In this document: one piece after another, positions 1 to 6,137 of the stretch | Position numbering within the stretch: position 1 is the first letter of the stretch | Layout: each line of letters starts with the position of its first letter | Assembly (NCBI RefSeq): GCF_002855795.1 | Contig: NZ_NJPO01000008.1 | Coordinates: forward strand, 1 to 6,137 | From: Candidatus Palibaumannia cicadellinicola | GTDB taxonomy: Bacteria > Pseudomonadota > Gammaproteobacteria > Enterobacterales > Enterobacteriaceae | DNA length: 6,137 bases | Reading direction: 5' to 3' | Position numbers and translations under genes: made by a program | Notes under the pieces: generated by a model | Database searches by the model: none | Told to the model about the DNA's origin: nothing | What the model saw: the letters and a program-made list of their open reading frames with translations, nothing else

Positions 1-280
<280 letters not shown>

Positions 281-299
281 ATATAAAAACATATTATAT

Positions 300-327
300 A
301 AAAAGAGCCAAATAGATCGTCTAGCTC
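300..327 (-). terminator. Possible intrinsic terminator after lipB
   Basis: On the minus strand, five bases after the lipB stop codon, GAGC (324-327) can pair with GCTC (305-308). A nested TAGA/TCTA stem lies inside, and a run of five T follows (300-304). The stem is short and has a four-base bulge, so it would be weak. Position and T-run are what favour it. The spacer between it and the rRNA remnant (281-299) is AT-rich and shows nothing else. Confidence 0.35.
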
Positions 328-332
328 ACAAT

Positions 333-1058
333 TCAGGTTAAGTAATTAGCAGGATGCCAGGTTTTAATCACTCCTGTTGTTGTTCCAAGTAGCGACATAA
401 ATGCTTCTAACAATACCATAACTACGTCTTCTATAACTGGTGTGACTGATGACAACTGGCTAACCTGAGTCATACGTAAGCCTGCTTCACCGCAGGGATT
501 AATACGTAAAAGAGGTGCTAAATCCATAGTAATGTTTAACGCCAGGCCATGCAAAGAACAACCATTTCTAATGCGCAAACCGATAGAGCAAATTTTATCG
601 TCTCCTACGTATACCCCGGGAGCGTTGGCACGAGGGTAAGCAGTAATGGCGAAGCTAGAAAGTGTAGCGATAACCGTTTCCTCTAGTAGTGTTACTAGAT
701 GGCGTACGCTGAGCTTACGCCTACGTAGATCTAGCATGACATACATCAATTGCTGGCCTGGACCATGATAGGTGACCTGTCCGCCACGATCACTTTGTAC
801 CACTGGAATATCTCCGGGCATCAGCAAGTGTTCTGATTTGCCAGCATGCCCCTGAGTAAAAACAGGTTGATGCTGCACTAGCCAGATTTCATCACGAGTT
901 CTCGCTCGGCGCTGCTCAGTAAAACTGTGCATAGCAAGTGAAACAAGTTCATAGGGCTGCAAGCCAAGTTGTCGAATAATTAAGTAATCAGTCTGCGTAG
1001 TTGTCCCTAGATCTCTGATGACGTAGCATTTTCTATTATGTCTCTCTTTCTTTTCCAC
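333..1058 (-). CDS. lipB: Lipoyl(octanoyl) transferase LipB
   Basis: LipB moves the octanoyl group from acyl carrier protein to the lipoyl-domain lysines of 2-oxo acid dehydrogenases and the glycine cleavage H protein, in the cytoplasm; LipA then adds sulphur. The family signature [12 protein letters not shown] is at residues 91-102, the catalytic lysine at 155 (DDKICSIG) and the acyl-accepting cysteine at 189 (RINPCG). These equal E. coli Lys135 and Cys169 with a constant offset of 20. The called start is GTG at 1058, thirteen bases after the mrdB stop and without a clear ribosome binding site. It gives a 20-residue extension ([10 protein letters not shown]...) that E. coli LipB lacks. The codon aligned with the E. 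coli start is ACG (996-998), preceded by AGGGA. No in-frame ATG lies before residue 43. The real start is therefore uncertain: 1058 with GTG, or 998 with ACG. From ACG the protein would be 221 residues against 213 in E. coli. The catalytic core is intact. In E. coli rlpA, dacA and ybeD lie between mrdB and lipB; all are missing here. Confidence 0.96.
   Translation of the reverse strand: MEKKERHNRKCYVIRDLGTTTQTDYLIIRQLGLQPYELVSLAMHSFTEQRRARTRDEIWLVQHQPVFTQGHAGKSEHLLMPGDIPVVQSDRGGQVTYHGPGQQLMYVMLDLRRRKLSVRHLVTLLEETVIATLSSFAITAYPRANAPGVYVGDDKICSIGLRIRNGCSLHGLALNITMDLAPLLRINPCGEAGLRMTQVSQLSSVTPVIEDVVMVLLEAFMSLLGTTTGVIKTWHPANYLT
996..1008 (-). promoter_or_regulatory. Shine-Dalgarno-like AGGGA and ACG at the ancestral lipB start
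   Basis: On the minus strand AGGGA (1008-1004) is followed by a five-base spacer and then ACG (998-996), in frame with lipB. This ACG aligns residue for residue with the first codon of E. coli LipB ([12 protein letters not shown] against MYQDKILVRHLG, recalled). The sequence shows a ribosome-binding-like motif at correct spacing before a codon that differs from ATG by one transition. That this was the ancestral start, and whether it still works, is inference. Confidence 0.5.
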
Positions 1059-1071
1059 TTTATGCTAACTA

Positions 1072-2184
1072 TTATAAATTTTGTGACAACATTTTTCGAT
1101 GAGTATGTATCGACATGACGATACCAAAACCTATCATTAATACCATTAACGATGATCCGCCATAGCTTACTAGCGGTAGCGGCACACCAACAACAGGTAA
1201 GATACCACTGACCATACCAATATTCACAAAAACATAAACGAAAAAAATTAGCATCAAACCTCCAGCCATGACCCGGCCAAAAGTGTTCTGCGCACTAGCT
1301 GCAATCACTATACCGCGGATAATCACGCTGAGGTAGAGCATCAGGAGCACCAAAATACCTAGGAATCCCAATTCTTCGCCTAGTACAGCGAAGATAAAGT
1401 CGGTGTGACGCTCCGGCAAAAACTCTAGCTGTGATTGGGTACCATGCAGCCAACCTTTACCATTTAGGCCACCAGATCCAATGGCGATTTTCGATTGAAT
1501 AATATGATAGCCGGCACCAAGAGGATCGGTTTTAGGATCTAATAGCATTATTACCCGGTACCGTTGGTAATCGTGCATGAGGAACAACCAAAGTACCGGG
1601 ATAAACGCAGATACCAGCAATCCAGCTACTACGATTAATTTCCAACTGATACCGGAGAGGAATAGCACAAATAAACCAGATACGGCGATCAAGATCGCCG
1701 TGCCTAAGTCAGGTTGCGCGGCTACTAGCAGAGTTGGAATAAAAATAAGCATCAAAGCGATGGCCGTATTCTTCAAAGACGGCGGATAACAATCTCGGTT
1801 AATGAAACGCGCTACCATCAATGGTACAGTGACTTTTGCGATCTCCGACGGCTGAAAATGTACTAAGCTTAAATCTAACCAGCGTTGTGCACCTTTACGT
1901 ATTTGCCCGAATACGTCTACTAGCACCAACAGCAATATGCATAACATGTATAAATAGGGCGCCCATATTTCATAAATTCGCGGTGGTATCTGCGCTAAAA
2001 CTAACATCACCAACAGACCTATGATAATTTGAACTATCTTACCTTCCATCATGCCGATATCCTGGCCGCTGGCGCTCCATATCACAAAAGCGCTGTAAAG
2101 CAACAGCAGCATAATGAAAGACAAGAGCATAATATCTACATGCAGTTTATTCCATAGTCTACTGGGTTGCGAATTATGAGTCAT
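1072..2184 (-). CDS. mrdB: Peptidoglycan glycosyltransferase RodA (SEDS family)
   Basis: RodA polymerises lipid II into glycan strands in the inner membrane as part of the rod-shape elongasome, in complex with PBP2. The 370-residue product has the same length as E. coli RodA and is close to it throughout. It is a polytopic membrane protein with about ten hydrophobic segments; the first is near residues 18-37. SEDS landmarks are present: FQPSEIAK at 110-117 with Glu114, AAQPDLGT at 155-162, and [10 protein letters not shown] at 258-267 with Asp262, the residue known to be essential for polymerase activity. The C-terminal signature [13 protein letters not shown] is kept. The ATG start follows the mrdA stop after six bases with no obvious Shine-Dalgarno, so translation is probably coupled to mrdA. 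The stop lies only 13 bases before the lipB GTG. No broken or missing key residue is visible; the gene looks functional. Confidence 0.98.
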   Translation of the reverse strand: MTHNSQPSRLWNKLHVDIMLLSFIMLLLLYSAFVIWSASGQDIGMMEGKIVQIIIGLLVMLVLAQIPPRIYEIWAPYLYMLCILLLVLVDVFGQIRKGAQRWLDLSLVHFQPSEIAKVTVPLMVARFINRDCYPPSLKNTAIALMLIFIPTLLVAAQPDLGTAILIAVSGLFVLFLSGISWKLIVVAGLLVSAFIPVLWLFLMHDYQRYRVIMLLDPKTDPLGAGYHIIQSKIAIGSGGLNGKGWLHGTQSQLEFLPERHTDFIFAVLGEELGFLGILVLLMLYLSVIIRGIVIAASAQNTFGRVMAGGLMLIFFVYVFVNIGMVSGILPVVGVPLPLVSYGGSSLMVLMIGFGIVMSIHTHRKMLSQNL

Positions 2185-2190
2185 CGTCGG

Positions 2191-4053
2191 TTAATCATCT
2201 GTCTTGTCACCTAGCAGCATATAGTCCAAAATGTTTCTGGTAATAGTACCTACCGCCTCGCCTACTCCGCCATTTTCTAATAAAACTACTACACAGACAG
2301 TTGGTTTATCGTATGGAGCAAATGCTGTCATCAATTTATGATCGCGTAGCCGTTCGGCTATGTTATCAATGTTATAAGTTTCATTAGCTTTTAGACTATA
2401 GACTTGAGCGGTACCTGACTTTGCTGCAGTCTTATAAGGCGCATCGGAAAAATTTTTTCTTGCTGTGCCGTTGGGGCGGTTAGCAACTCCGTACATGCCG
2501 TCTTTAGCCATCTCCCAAAACCCAGAATGTGGATCGCCAATTTGGCTATTATTACGTTGTTGATAATGCACGAGTTTACCATTTTCCCGTGTACCAAATA
2601 GTAAATGTGGTGTGCACACTGCACCGTTATTAATAAGCGTTATCAGTGCTTTTGACATTTGTACCGGGGTAGCAGTCCAGTATCCTTGGCCGATACCTAC
2701 CGATATAGTATCCCCCTGATACCAAGGTTTATTGAAACGATTCATTTTCCAATAGCGAGTAGGCATTACCCCAGCACGCTCCTCAGAAAGATCGATTCCC
2801 GTGTTCTGACCATAGCCGAATTTGATCATCCACTCTGATAGTAGATCGATACCCATATCATAGGCCACTTGATAAAAAAAAGTATCAGCTGATTCTTCAA
2901 GAGCCTTGGTGACGTTAAGTGTGCCATGCCCCCAACGTTTCCAATCTCGATAACGTTTTTCTGAGCCTGGTAATTTCCACCAACCTGGGTCGAATAACGA
3001 GAAGTTTTTGTGGATAACTCCCACGGTTAATGCAGACACTACAATATAAGGTTTAACAGTAGACGCTGGGGGATATACACCCTGGGTCGCGCGGTTTATT
3101 AGCGGACAATTTTCATCCTCTAGTAGATTGTGATAATTTTTATTGGAGATACCTTCGACAAATTGATTAGGATCGAAACTGGGGTGAGATACCAATGCTA
3201 GGATGCCACTGTCGCGCGGATCTACGACTACTACCGCTGCACGGCAGCCAACAAGCAGTTTTTCAATATACTGTTGTAGGCTTAAATCCAATGTCAGATA
3301 GATATCTTTGCCAGCCTGCGGTGGCTGCTGATGTAGCAGGCGTATAACGCGGCCGCGGTTGTTCACTTCTACCTCTTCATAGCCAGTTTTACCGTGCAGG
3401 ATGCTTTCATAGTAACGTTCAATGCCTAGTTTTCCGATTTCGTGCGTTGCGGCATAATTAGTGATTATGCCTCTTTTGTCTAGCTGCGCTAGATCGTAGT
3501 CGTTAATTTTCGAAACATATCCGATAACATGGGTCAACGCAGAGCCGTAAGGATAATAACGACGCTGGTATTCTTTTACCTCAACGCCGGGAAAAAGGAA
3601 CTTGTTTACAGCAAAACGAGCCTGCTGTACATCAGTTAGATCTGACTTTAGCAGTAGTGAAGTAAAATGTCGTGAGCGTTTACGCTCTTTTTCGAAATTT
3701 GCTATATCGTCATTAGTTAGATTGACAATCGGACTCAGATCTTGGATAGTTTGTTTTAGATTATCTACTTTTTCAGCCACTAGTTCTAGTTGATAAATAG
3801 TTCGGTTCAATGCTAGTGGCGTACCGTTCCTATCATAAATAATTCCCCGATTCGGCGCTAGAGGTACCAGCTTAATGCGGTTTTCATTAGAGCGGGTGCG
3901 GTAATCTTCAAAGTTAGTCACTTGTAGATGATATAAATTAGCTAGAAGTACACCGTTAAGTAATAAAATACCAGTAAATGCTACTAGCATACGACGCACA
4001 AATAGCGCTAATTCAGCTGAATAGTCGCGAAATGGGTTACGTGTTATTTTCAT
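2191..4053 (-). CDS. mrdA: Penicillin-binding protein 2, elongasome DD-transpeptidase
   Basis: PBP2 cross-links the glycan strands that RodA makes during side-wall growth. It is anchored in the inner membrane, with its catalytic domain in the periplasm. The 620-residue product has a short cytoplasmic N-terminus, one membrane segment near residues 21-43, a non-catalytic dimerisation/pedestal region that includes RSNENRIKLVPLAPNRG (54-70), and a C-terminal transpeptidase domain. The penicillin-binding motifs are intact: STVK at 331-334 with nucleophile Ser331, SAD at 388-390, and KSGT at 545-548. It is about 13 residues shorter than E. coli PBP2 (633), and the loss is confined to the variable C-terminal tail, as it ends LGDKTDD. 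The ATG at 4053 aligns with the family start, although no strong Shine-Dalgarno precedes it. It forms a tight pair with mrdB. In E. coli rlmH lies directly upstream; here there is a 108-base gap after nadD. Confidence 0.98.
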   Translation of the reverse strand: MKITRNPFRDYSAELALFVRRMLVAFTGILLLNGVLLANLYHLQVTNFEDYRTRSNENRIKLVPLAPNRGIIYDRNGTPLALNRTIYQLELVAEKVDNLKQTIQDLSPIVNLTNDDIANFEKERKRSRHFTSLLLKSDLTDVQQARFAVNKFLFPGVEVKEYQRRYYPYGSALTHVIGYVSKINDYDLAQLDKRGIITNYAATHEIGKLGIERYYESILHGKTGYEEVEVNNRGRVIRLLHQQPPQAGKDIYLTLDLSLQQYIEKLLVGCRAAVVVVDPRDSGILALVSHPSFDPNQFVEGISNKNYHNLLEDENCPLINRATQGVYPPASTVKPYIVVSALTVGVIHKNFSLFDPGWWKLPGSEKRYRDWKRWGHGTLNVTKALEESADTFFYQVAYDMGIDLLSEWMIKFGYGQNTGIDLSEERAGVMPTRYWKMNRFNKPWYQGDTISVGIGQGYWTATPVQMSKALITLINNGAVCTPHLLFGTRENGKLVHYQQRNNSQIGDPHSGFWEMAKDGMYGVANRPNGTARKNFSDAPYKTAAKSGTAQVYSLKANETYNIDNIAERLRDHKLMTAFAPYDKPTVCVVVLLENGGVGEAVGTITRNILDYMLLGDKTDD

Positions 4054-4161
4054 TTCGTCACATTAGTTTTACGAGAACAATTTTTACGCGTATAATATCT
4101 AGCATTATCTAAAAATAATGAAGAGCATAATTGATGCTGACTAATAATTCAGCGCTCAGCG
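4054..4161 (-). promoter_or_regulatory. nadD-mrdA gap with weak -10 candidate for mrdA
   Basis: This AT-rich gap occupies the place of cobC, rsfS and rlmH in E. coli; I can recognise no remnant of them in any frame. On the minus strand TATTAT (4097-4092) resembles a sigma-70 -10 box and would give a leader of roughly 30 bases before the mrdA ATG. No good -35 box stands at the right distance, so the promoter is only a candidate. Because the gap breaks an otherwise nearly contiguous operon, a local promoter for mrdA-mrdB-lipB is plausible, but read-through from nadD is equally possible. Confidence 0.22.
4111..4153 (-). terminator. Weak hairpins and T-run after nadD
   Basis: Just past the nadD stop, on the minus strand, GCTGA (4153-4149) can pair with TCAGC (4140-4136). 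Alternatively AGCAT (4138-4134) can pair with ATGCT (4128-4124) around a five-base loop. TTTTT ends the region at 4115-4111. The two hairpins overlap, so only one can form at a time. Stems of five base pairs and the nine bases separating the second hairpin from the T-run make real termination doubtful. Confidence 0.18.
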
Positions 4162-4821
4162 CTATAGCAGAGTGCGTACACTAGCGGTACGGTATAAACC
4201 TTGCTCGTTAATATAACCTTGCACCGAGGGTGTTAAAAGATCATAGCAAGGCAGGATAGCATGTAAGCGCCCGCGAATATCACTAGCTGATATGTCTAAT
4301 TCTGGCGTTGCCGCGCAATATACTAGCCCCGCTGGTTGGTGGTGTAGCGCAATAGGATCATCAGTCAAACGATGTACCATCCAGTGATCACTATGCAGGT
4401 AACCAGGTCTAGCGCACACAAGAATATGACATAGCTTTAACAATTCTTCACTTCGGTGCCACTGTGGCAGCGTTAATAGAGAATCCTGACCTATAATCAA
4501 ACCTAGTGGTGCCATAGGACCATACTCCCTACGTATAGCTTGAAATGTTTCTACAGTCCAAGATGGCGTAGCGCGGCGCAATTCACGTTCATCGATAATA
4601 AAAAGCTTACCCGGGGTGTCAGCAATGGCTAATCGCGTCATCATTAGCCGTTGATAAGGAGTTGCTTGGGGCGGGGGTCGGTGTAGTGGAAGATGATTAG
4701 GTAATAGGATAACTCGTTGCAGATTTACTAGTTGTGCTAACGCTATCACCGGCTGCAAATGGCCATGATGAATTGGATCGAAAGTACCGCCATAGAAGGC
4801 GGTTAAGAATTGTTCAGACAT
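4162..4821 (-). CDS. nadD: Nicotinate-mononucleotide adenylyltransferase NadD
   Basis: NadD joins nicotinate mononucleotide and ATP to give nicotinate adenine dinucleotide, the step before NAD synthetase, in the cytoplasm. The 219-residue product belongs to the nucleotidyltransferase superfamily. The nucleotide-binding motif GGTFDPIHHGH is at residues 11-21, with the HxGH-type histidines 18 and 21. GQDSLLTLPQW follows at 111-121. The C-terminal ISASDIR (177-183) corresponds to the ISSTxIR motif. It is slightly longer than E. coli NadD (213) because of a short C-terminal tail after the conserved INEQGLYR. The ATG at 4821 lies inside the end of holA, with an eight-base overlap, so translational coupling is likely; no clear Shine-Dalgarno is visible. 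In E. coli cobC, rsfS and rlmH follow, and none of them is here. Confidence 0.97.
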   Translation of the reverse strand: MSEQFLTAFYGGTFDPIHHGHLQPVIALAQLVNLQRVILLPNHLPLHRPPPQATPYQRLMMTRLAIADTPGKLFIIDERELRRATPSWTVETFQAIRREYGPMAPLGLIIGQDSLLTLPQWHRSEELLKLCHILVCARPGYLHSDHWMVHRLTDDPIALHHQPAGLVYCAATPELDISASDIRGRLHAILPCYDLLTPSVQGYINEQGLYRTASVRTLL

Positions 4822-5851
4822 CTATTATCGCAACCGGAAGAAGCGTATTGCTACATAACAGCTGCGCTAAGGCATTTATATCAGCCCAGACATGATCACT
4901 ATAATCCTGCTTAATCATAAGCTCGATCTTGAGCATGAGTACTATTGCTTGATATAGTTGTTGTACGCTCAAACGCTGTAGCGCCTGAATGAGCAACGGT
5001 CTGCGATTTTGCCATATTTGATGCTGGTCGAACAATATGCGCGCAGGCGTGTGGCCGATATGACGTTTTAAGGTAAGTAGTAGAAAAATCTCTCGCTGGA
5101 TATCGCGCAGTAGTATCACAGGTTCCCTAGCTTCTAGTCGCAACTGCTGCAGGATATGACTCGCACGTTTACTGTTGCCAGCCAGTACAGCATTAATCCA
5201 ATGAAATGGAGCAAAGCGAGAAGTATCATTGACAGCTTCCTCTACCAACGGTAGAGTTAGTATGCTATCAGGGTAAATAAGTTTTAGGCGCTCGAGGGCC
5301 TGGACCAAGGCAGTTAAATTCCCTTCATAGCAATAACACAACAATTGACAAGCAGCATTATCTAGCGACAACTGCATATTTTTCGCACGATTTTTCACCC
5401 AGTATGGTAATTGTGCTGGTTCAGGCGTCGTGCAGTCAACTAGCACCGCATTGTTGTTGCTCAATGCCTTGAACCATAAACTTTTCTCCTGGGCACGAGT
5501 TAGTTTTTTGCCACGCAAAATAAGTAATAAATCTTGATGCAACAGTGACGTTAGTATAGCAAGTTTGTCTTCTATAGTTGTCGTAAGACCATTTTCCGGT
5601 AATATCAGCAATAAAGTCTGGCGGTTGGCAAATATACTTAGCGTTTGACTCAGGCTGAAGATAGTATCCCAATCTGTGATATCTTCTAATCTGACACGAA
5701 AATGTTCAGTGAACTGAAAAGTCTGCGCTTTAACTTGAATGCTATCTTCACTCTCTTGCAGTAAGAGCTGATCATTCCCAAGCAGTAAATAGCAAGGATG
5801 CAAAGATTTTTGTAGTTGCGTCCCTAGCTGTTCCGGATAAAGCCGGATCAT
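4814..5851 (-). CDS. holA: DNA polymerase III delta subunit HolA
   Basis: Delta is the clamp-loader subunit that opens the beta sliding clamp so that it can be loaded onto primed DNA. The 345-residue product aligns along its whole length with E. coli HolA (343 residues). The N-terminal MIRLYPEQL and YLLLGND (21-27) are conserved. So is the beta-binding element, where Ile73-Phe74 replaces E. coli Leu73-Phe74 within SLSQTLSIFANRQTL (66-80). The helical collar region has LCYCYEGNL (171-179), FAPFHWINAVL (213-223) and SHILQQLRLE (231-240). The family has an AAA+-like fold without a working ATP site, so the absence of a Walker A motif is normal. The ATG shares ATGA (5851-5848) with the lptE stop, and the 3' end overlaps nadD, so this is the centre of a coupled three-gene unit. 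No defect is visible. Confidence 0.97.
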   Translation of the reverse strand: MIRLYPEQLGTQLQKSLHPCYLLLGNDQLLLQESEDSIQVKAQTFQFTEHFRVRLEDITDWDTIFSLSQTLSIFANRQTLLLILPENGLTTTIEDKLAILTSLLHQDLLLILRGKKLTRAQEKSLWFKALSNNNAVLVDCTTPEPAQLPYWVKNRAKNMQLSLDNAACQLLCYCYEGNLTALVQALERLKLIYPDSILTLPLVEEAVNDTSRFAPFHWINAVLAGNSKRASHILQQLRLEAREPVILLRDIQREIFLLLTLKRHIGHTPARILFDQHQIWQNRRPLLIQALQRLSVQQLYQAIVLMLKIELMIKQDYSDHVWADINALAQLLCSNTLLPVAIIDV

Positions 5852-6137
5852 GGCTTTGCCGATACTACCATCCGCTGTGGTAATAAAGTATTGGCTAAAG
5901 CATGATTTGCTTTGCCATCAGTATGCACTGACAAAAGTTTATGCACTAGTTGTTGCGCAGCCTGTTGGCGCATCTTCTGGTAGAGAAAATCTGCCGTTAG
6001 CGGATTATCAAATAAAATACGGTAGACATTTACATCGATGGGATAATAATTTTTATTAGGCATAAATACTTGTGCTTGTACCCAAATAATCATTTGGTAT
6101 CTTGCCATTTGAAGATCTTGAAATACCGAGGTGGTAA
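5848..6137 (-). CDS. lptE: LPS-assembly lipoprotein LptE, 3' half (5' end outside window)
   Basis: LptE is the outer-membrane lipoprotein that plugs the LptD barrel and helps to place lipopolysaccharide in the outer leaflet. Ninety-five codons are visible. The reading frame stays open to the window edge at 6137, and its first residues (TTSVFQDLQMARYQM) align with E. coli residues from about 86 (TASIFRNGQTAEYQM). The ATG at 6108 is therefore internal, not the start. Further conserved points are YYPIDVNVYRILFDNPL and the helix with QQAAQQLVHKL. The C-terminal tail (ANHALANTLLPQR...) is unlike E. coli and shorter by a few residues, as is usual for this variable end. The signal peptide and lipobox cysteine lie outside the window. 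The stop overlaps the holA start by four bases. Its presence suggests that LPS export is, or recently was, retained. Confidence 0.93.
   Translation of the reverse strand, partial: TTSVFQDLQMARYQMIIWVQAQVFMPNKNYYPIDVNVYRILFDNPLTADFLYQKMRQQAAQQLVHKLLSVHTDGKANHALANTLLPQRMVVSAKP

Noticed and set aside
1577..1789. Open frame of 70 codons on the plus strand
   Set aside because: It lies entirely antisense inside mrdB, has no recognisable domain, and its composition mirrors the conserved RodA coding strand.
1836..2024. Open frame of 62 codons on the plus strand
   Set aside because: It is antisense within mrdB, and no family or ribosome-binding signal is recognised.
2391..2624. Open frame of 77 codons on the minus strand
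   Set aside because: It is a shifted frame inside the mrdA transpeptidase domain, where the mrdA frame is clearly conserved.
3602..3793. Open frame of 63 codons on the plus strand
   Set aside because: It is antisense to the pedestal domain of mrdA and serine/arginine-rich from reverse-complement bias; it resembles no known protein.
4091..4096. TATAAT on the plus strand as a promoter
   Set aside because: No plus-strand gene follows; the plus-strand -10 match is the complement of an AT-rich near-palindrome and has no suitable -35.
5436..5672. Open frame of 78 codons on the minus strand
   Set aside because: It is a shifted frame within holA, whose own frame aligns with the family throughout.
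5850..6059. Open frame of 69 codons on the plus strand
   Set aside because: It is antisense to the conserved part of lptE and has no recognisable similarity.
6106..6108. ATG as start of a short 86-residue gene
   Set aside because: The frame stays open upstream to the window edge and the upstream codons align with E. coli LptE, so this methionine is internal.

Overview
The window is a compact, co-directional block of enterobacterial housekeeping genes, all on the minus strand, ending in a broken 16S rRNA fragment. Reading in the direction of transcription (right to left), the order is lptE (5' end outside the window), holA, nadD, mrdA (PBP2), mrdB (RodA), lipB, then a 16S rRNA remnant. Every protein aligns well, by eye and from memory, with its Escherichia coli orthologue. 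The order matches the E. coli leuS-lptE-holA-nadD-cobC-rsfS-rlmH-mrdA-mrdB-rlpA-dacA-ybeD-lipB neighbourhood, but with genes removed.

This points to a reduced-genome gammaproteobacterium of the Enterobacterales. A heritable insect endosymbiont of the Sodalis-allied group is likely, and the mealybug symbionts such as 'Candidatus Moranella endobia' would fit. The GC content (mid-40s percent in sampled lines, not counted in full) fits such a symbiont better than the most AT-rich ones. The genus is an inference, not something the sequence proves.

Layout: 1-280 is a truncated, decayed 16S rRNA fragment in antisense on the given strand. 281-332 is a short AT-rich spacer with a possible lipB terminator. 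333-1058 is lipB, whose start codon is problematic. 1072-2184 is mrdB and 2191-4053 is mrdA, the elongasome glycosyltransferase/transpeptidase pair. 4054-4161 is the only intergenic gap of any size between protein genes; it stands where cobC, rsfS and rlmH would be. 4162-4821 is nadD, 4814-5851 holA and 5848-6137 the 3' half of lptE; these three overlap by 8 and 4 bases. No gene-free stretch exceeds 300 bases apart from the rRNA remnant with its spacer.

The surviving genes serve separate core functions: LPS delivery to the outer membrane (LptE), the replicative clamp loader (HolA), NAD synthesis (NadD), side-wall peptidoglycan synthesis (PBP2 and RodA) and protein lipoylation (LipB). I found no new defence, mobile or regulatory system. 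The points of interest come from genome reduction: the 16S pseudogene at a rearrangement breakpoint, a lipB whose ancestral start codon appears to have become ACG, two deletion scars, and an unusual abundance of the tetranucleotide CTAG.
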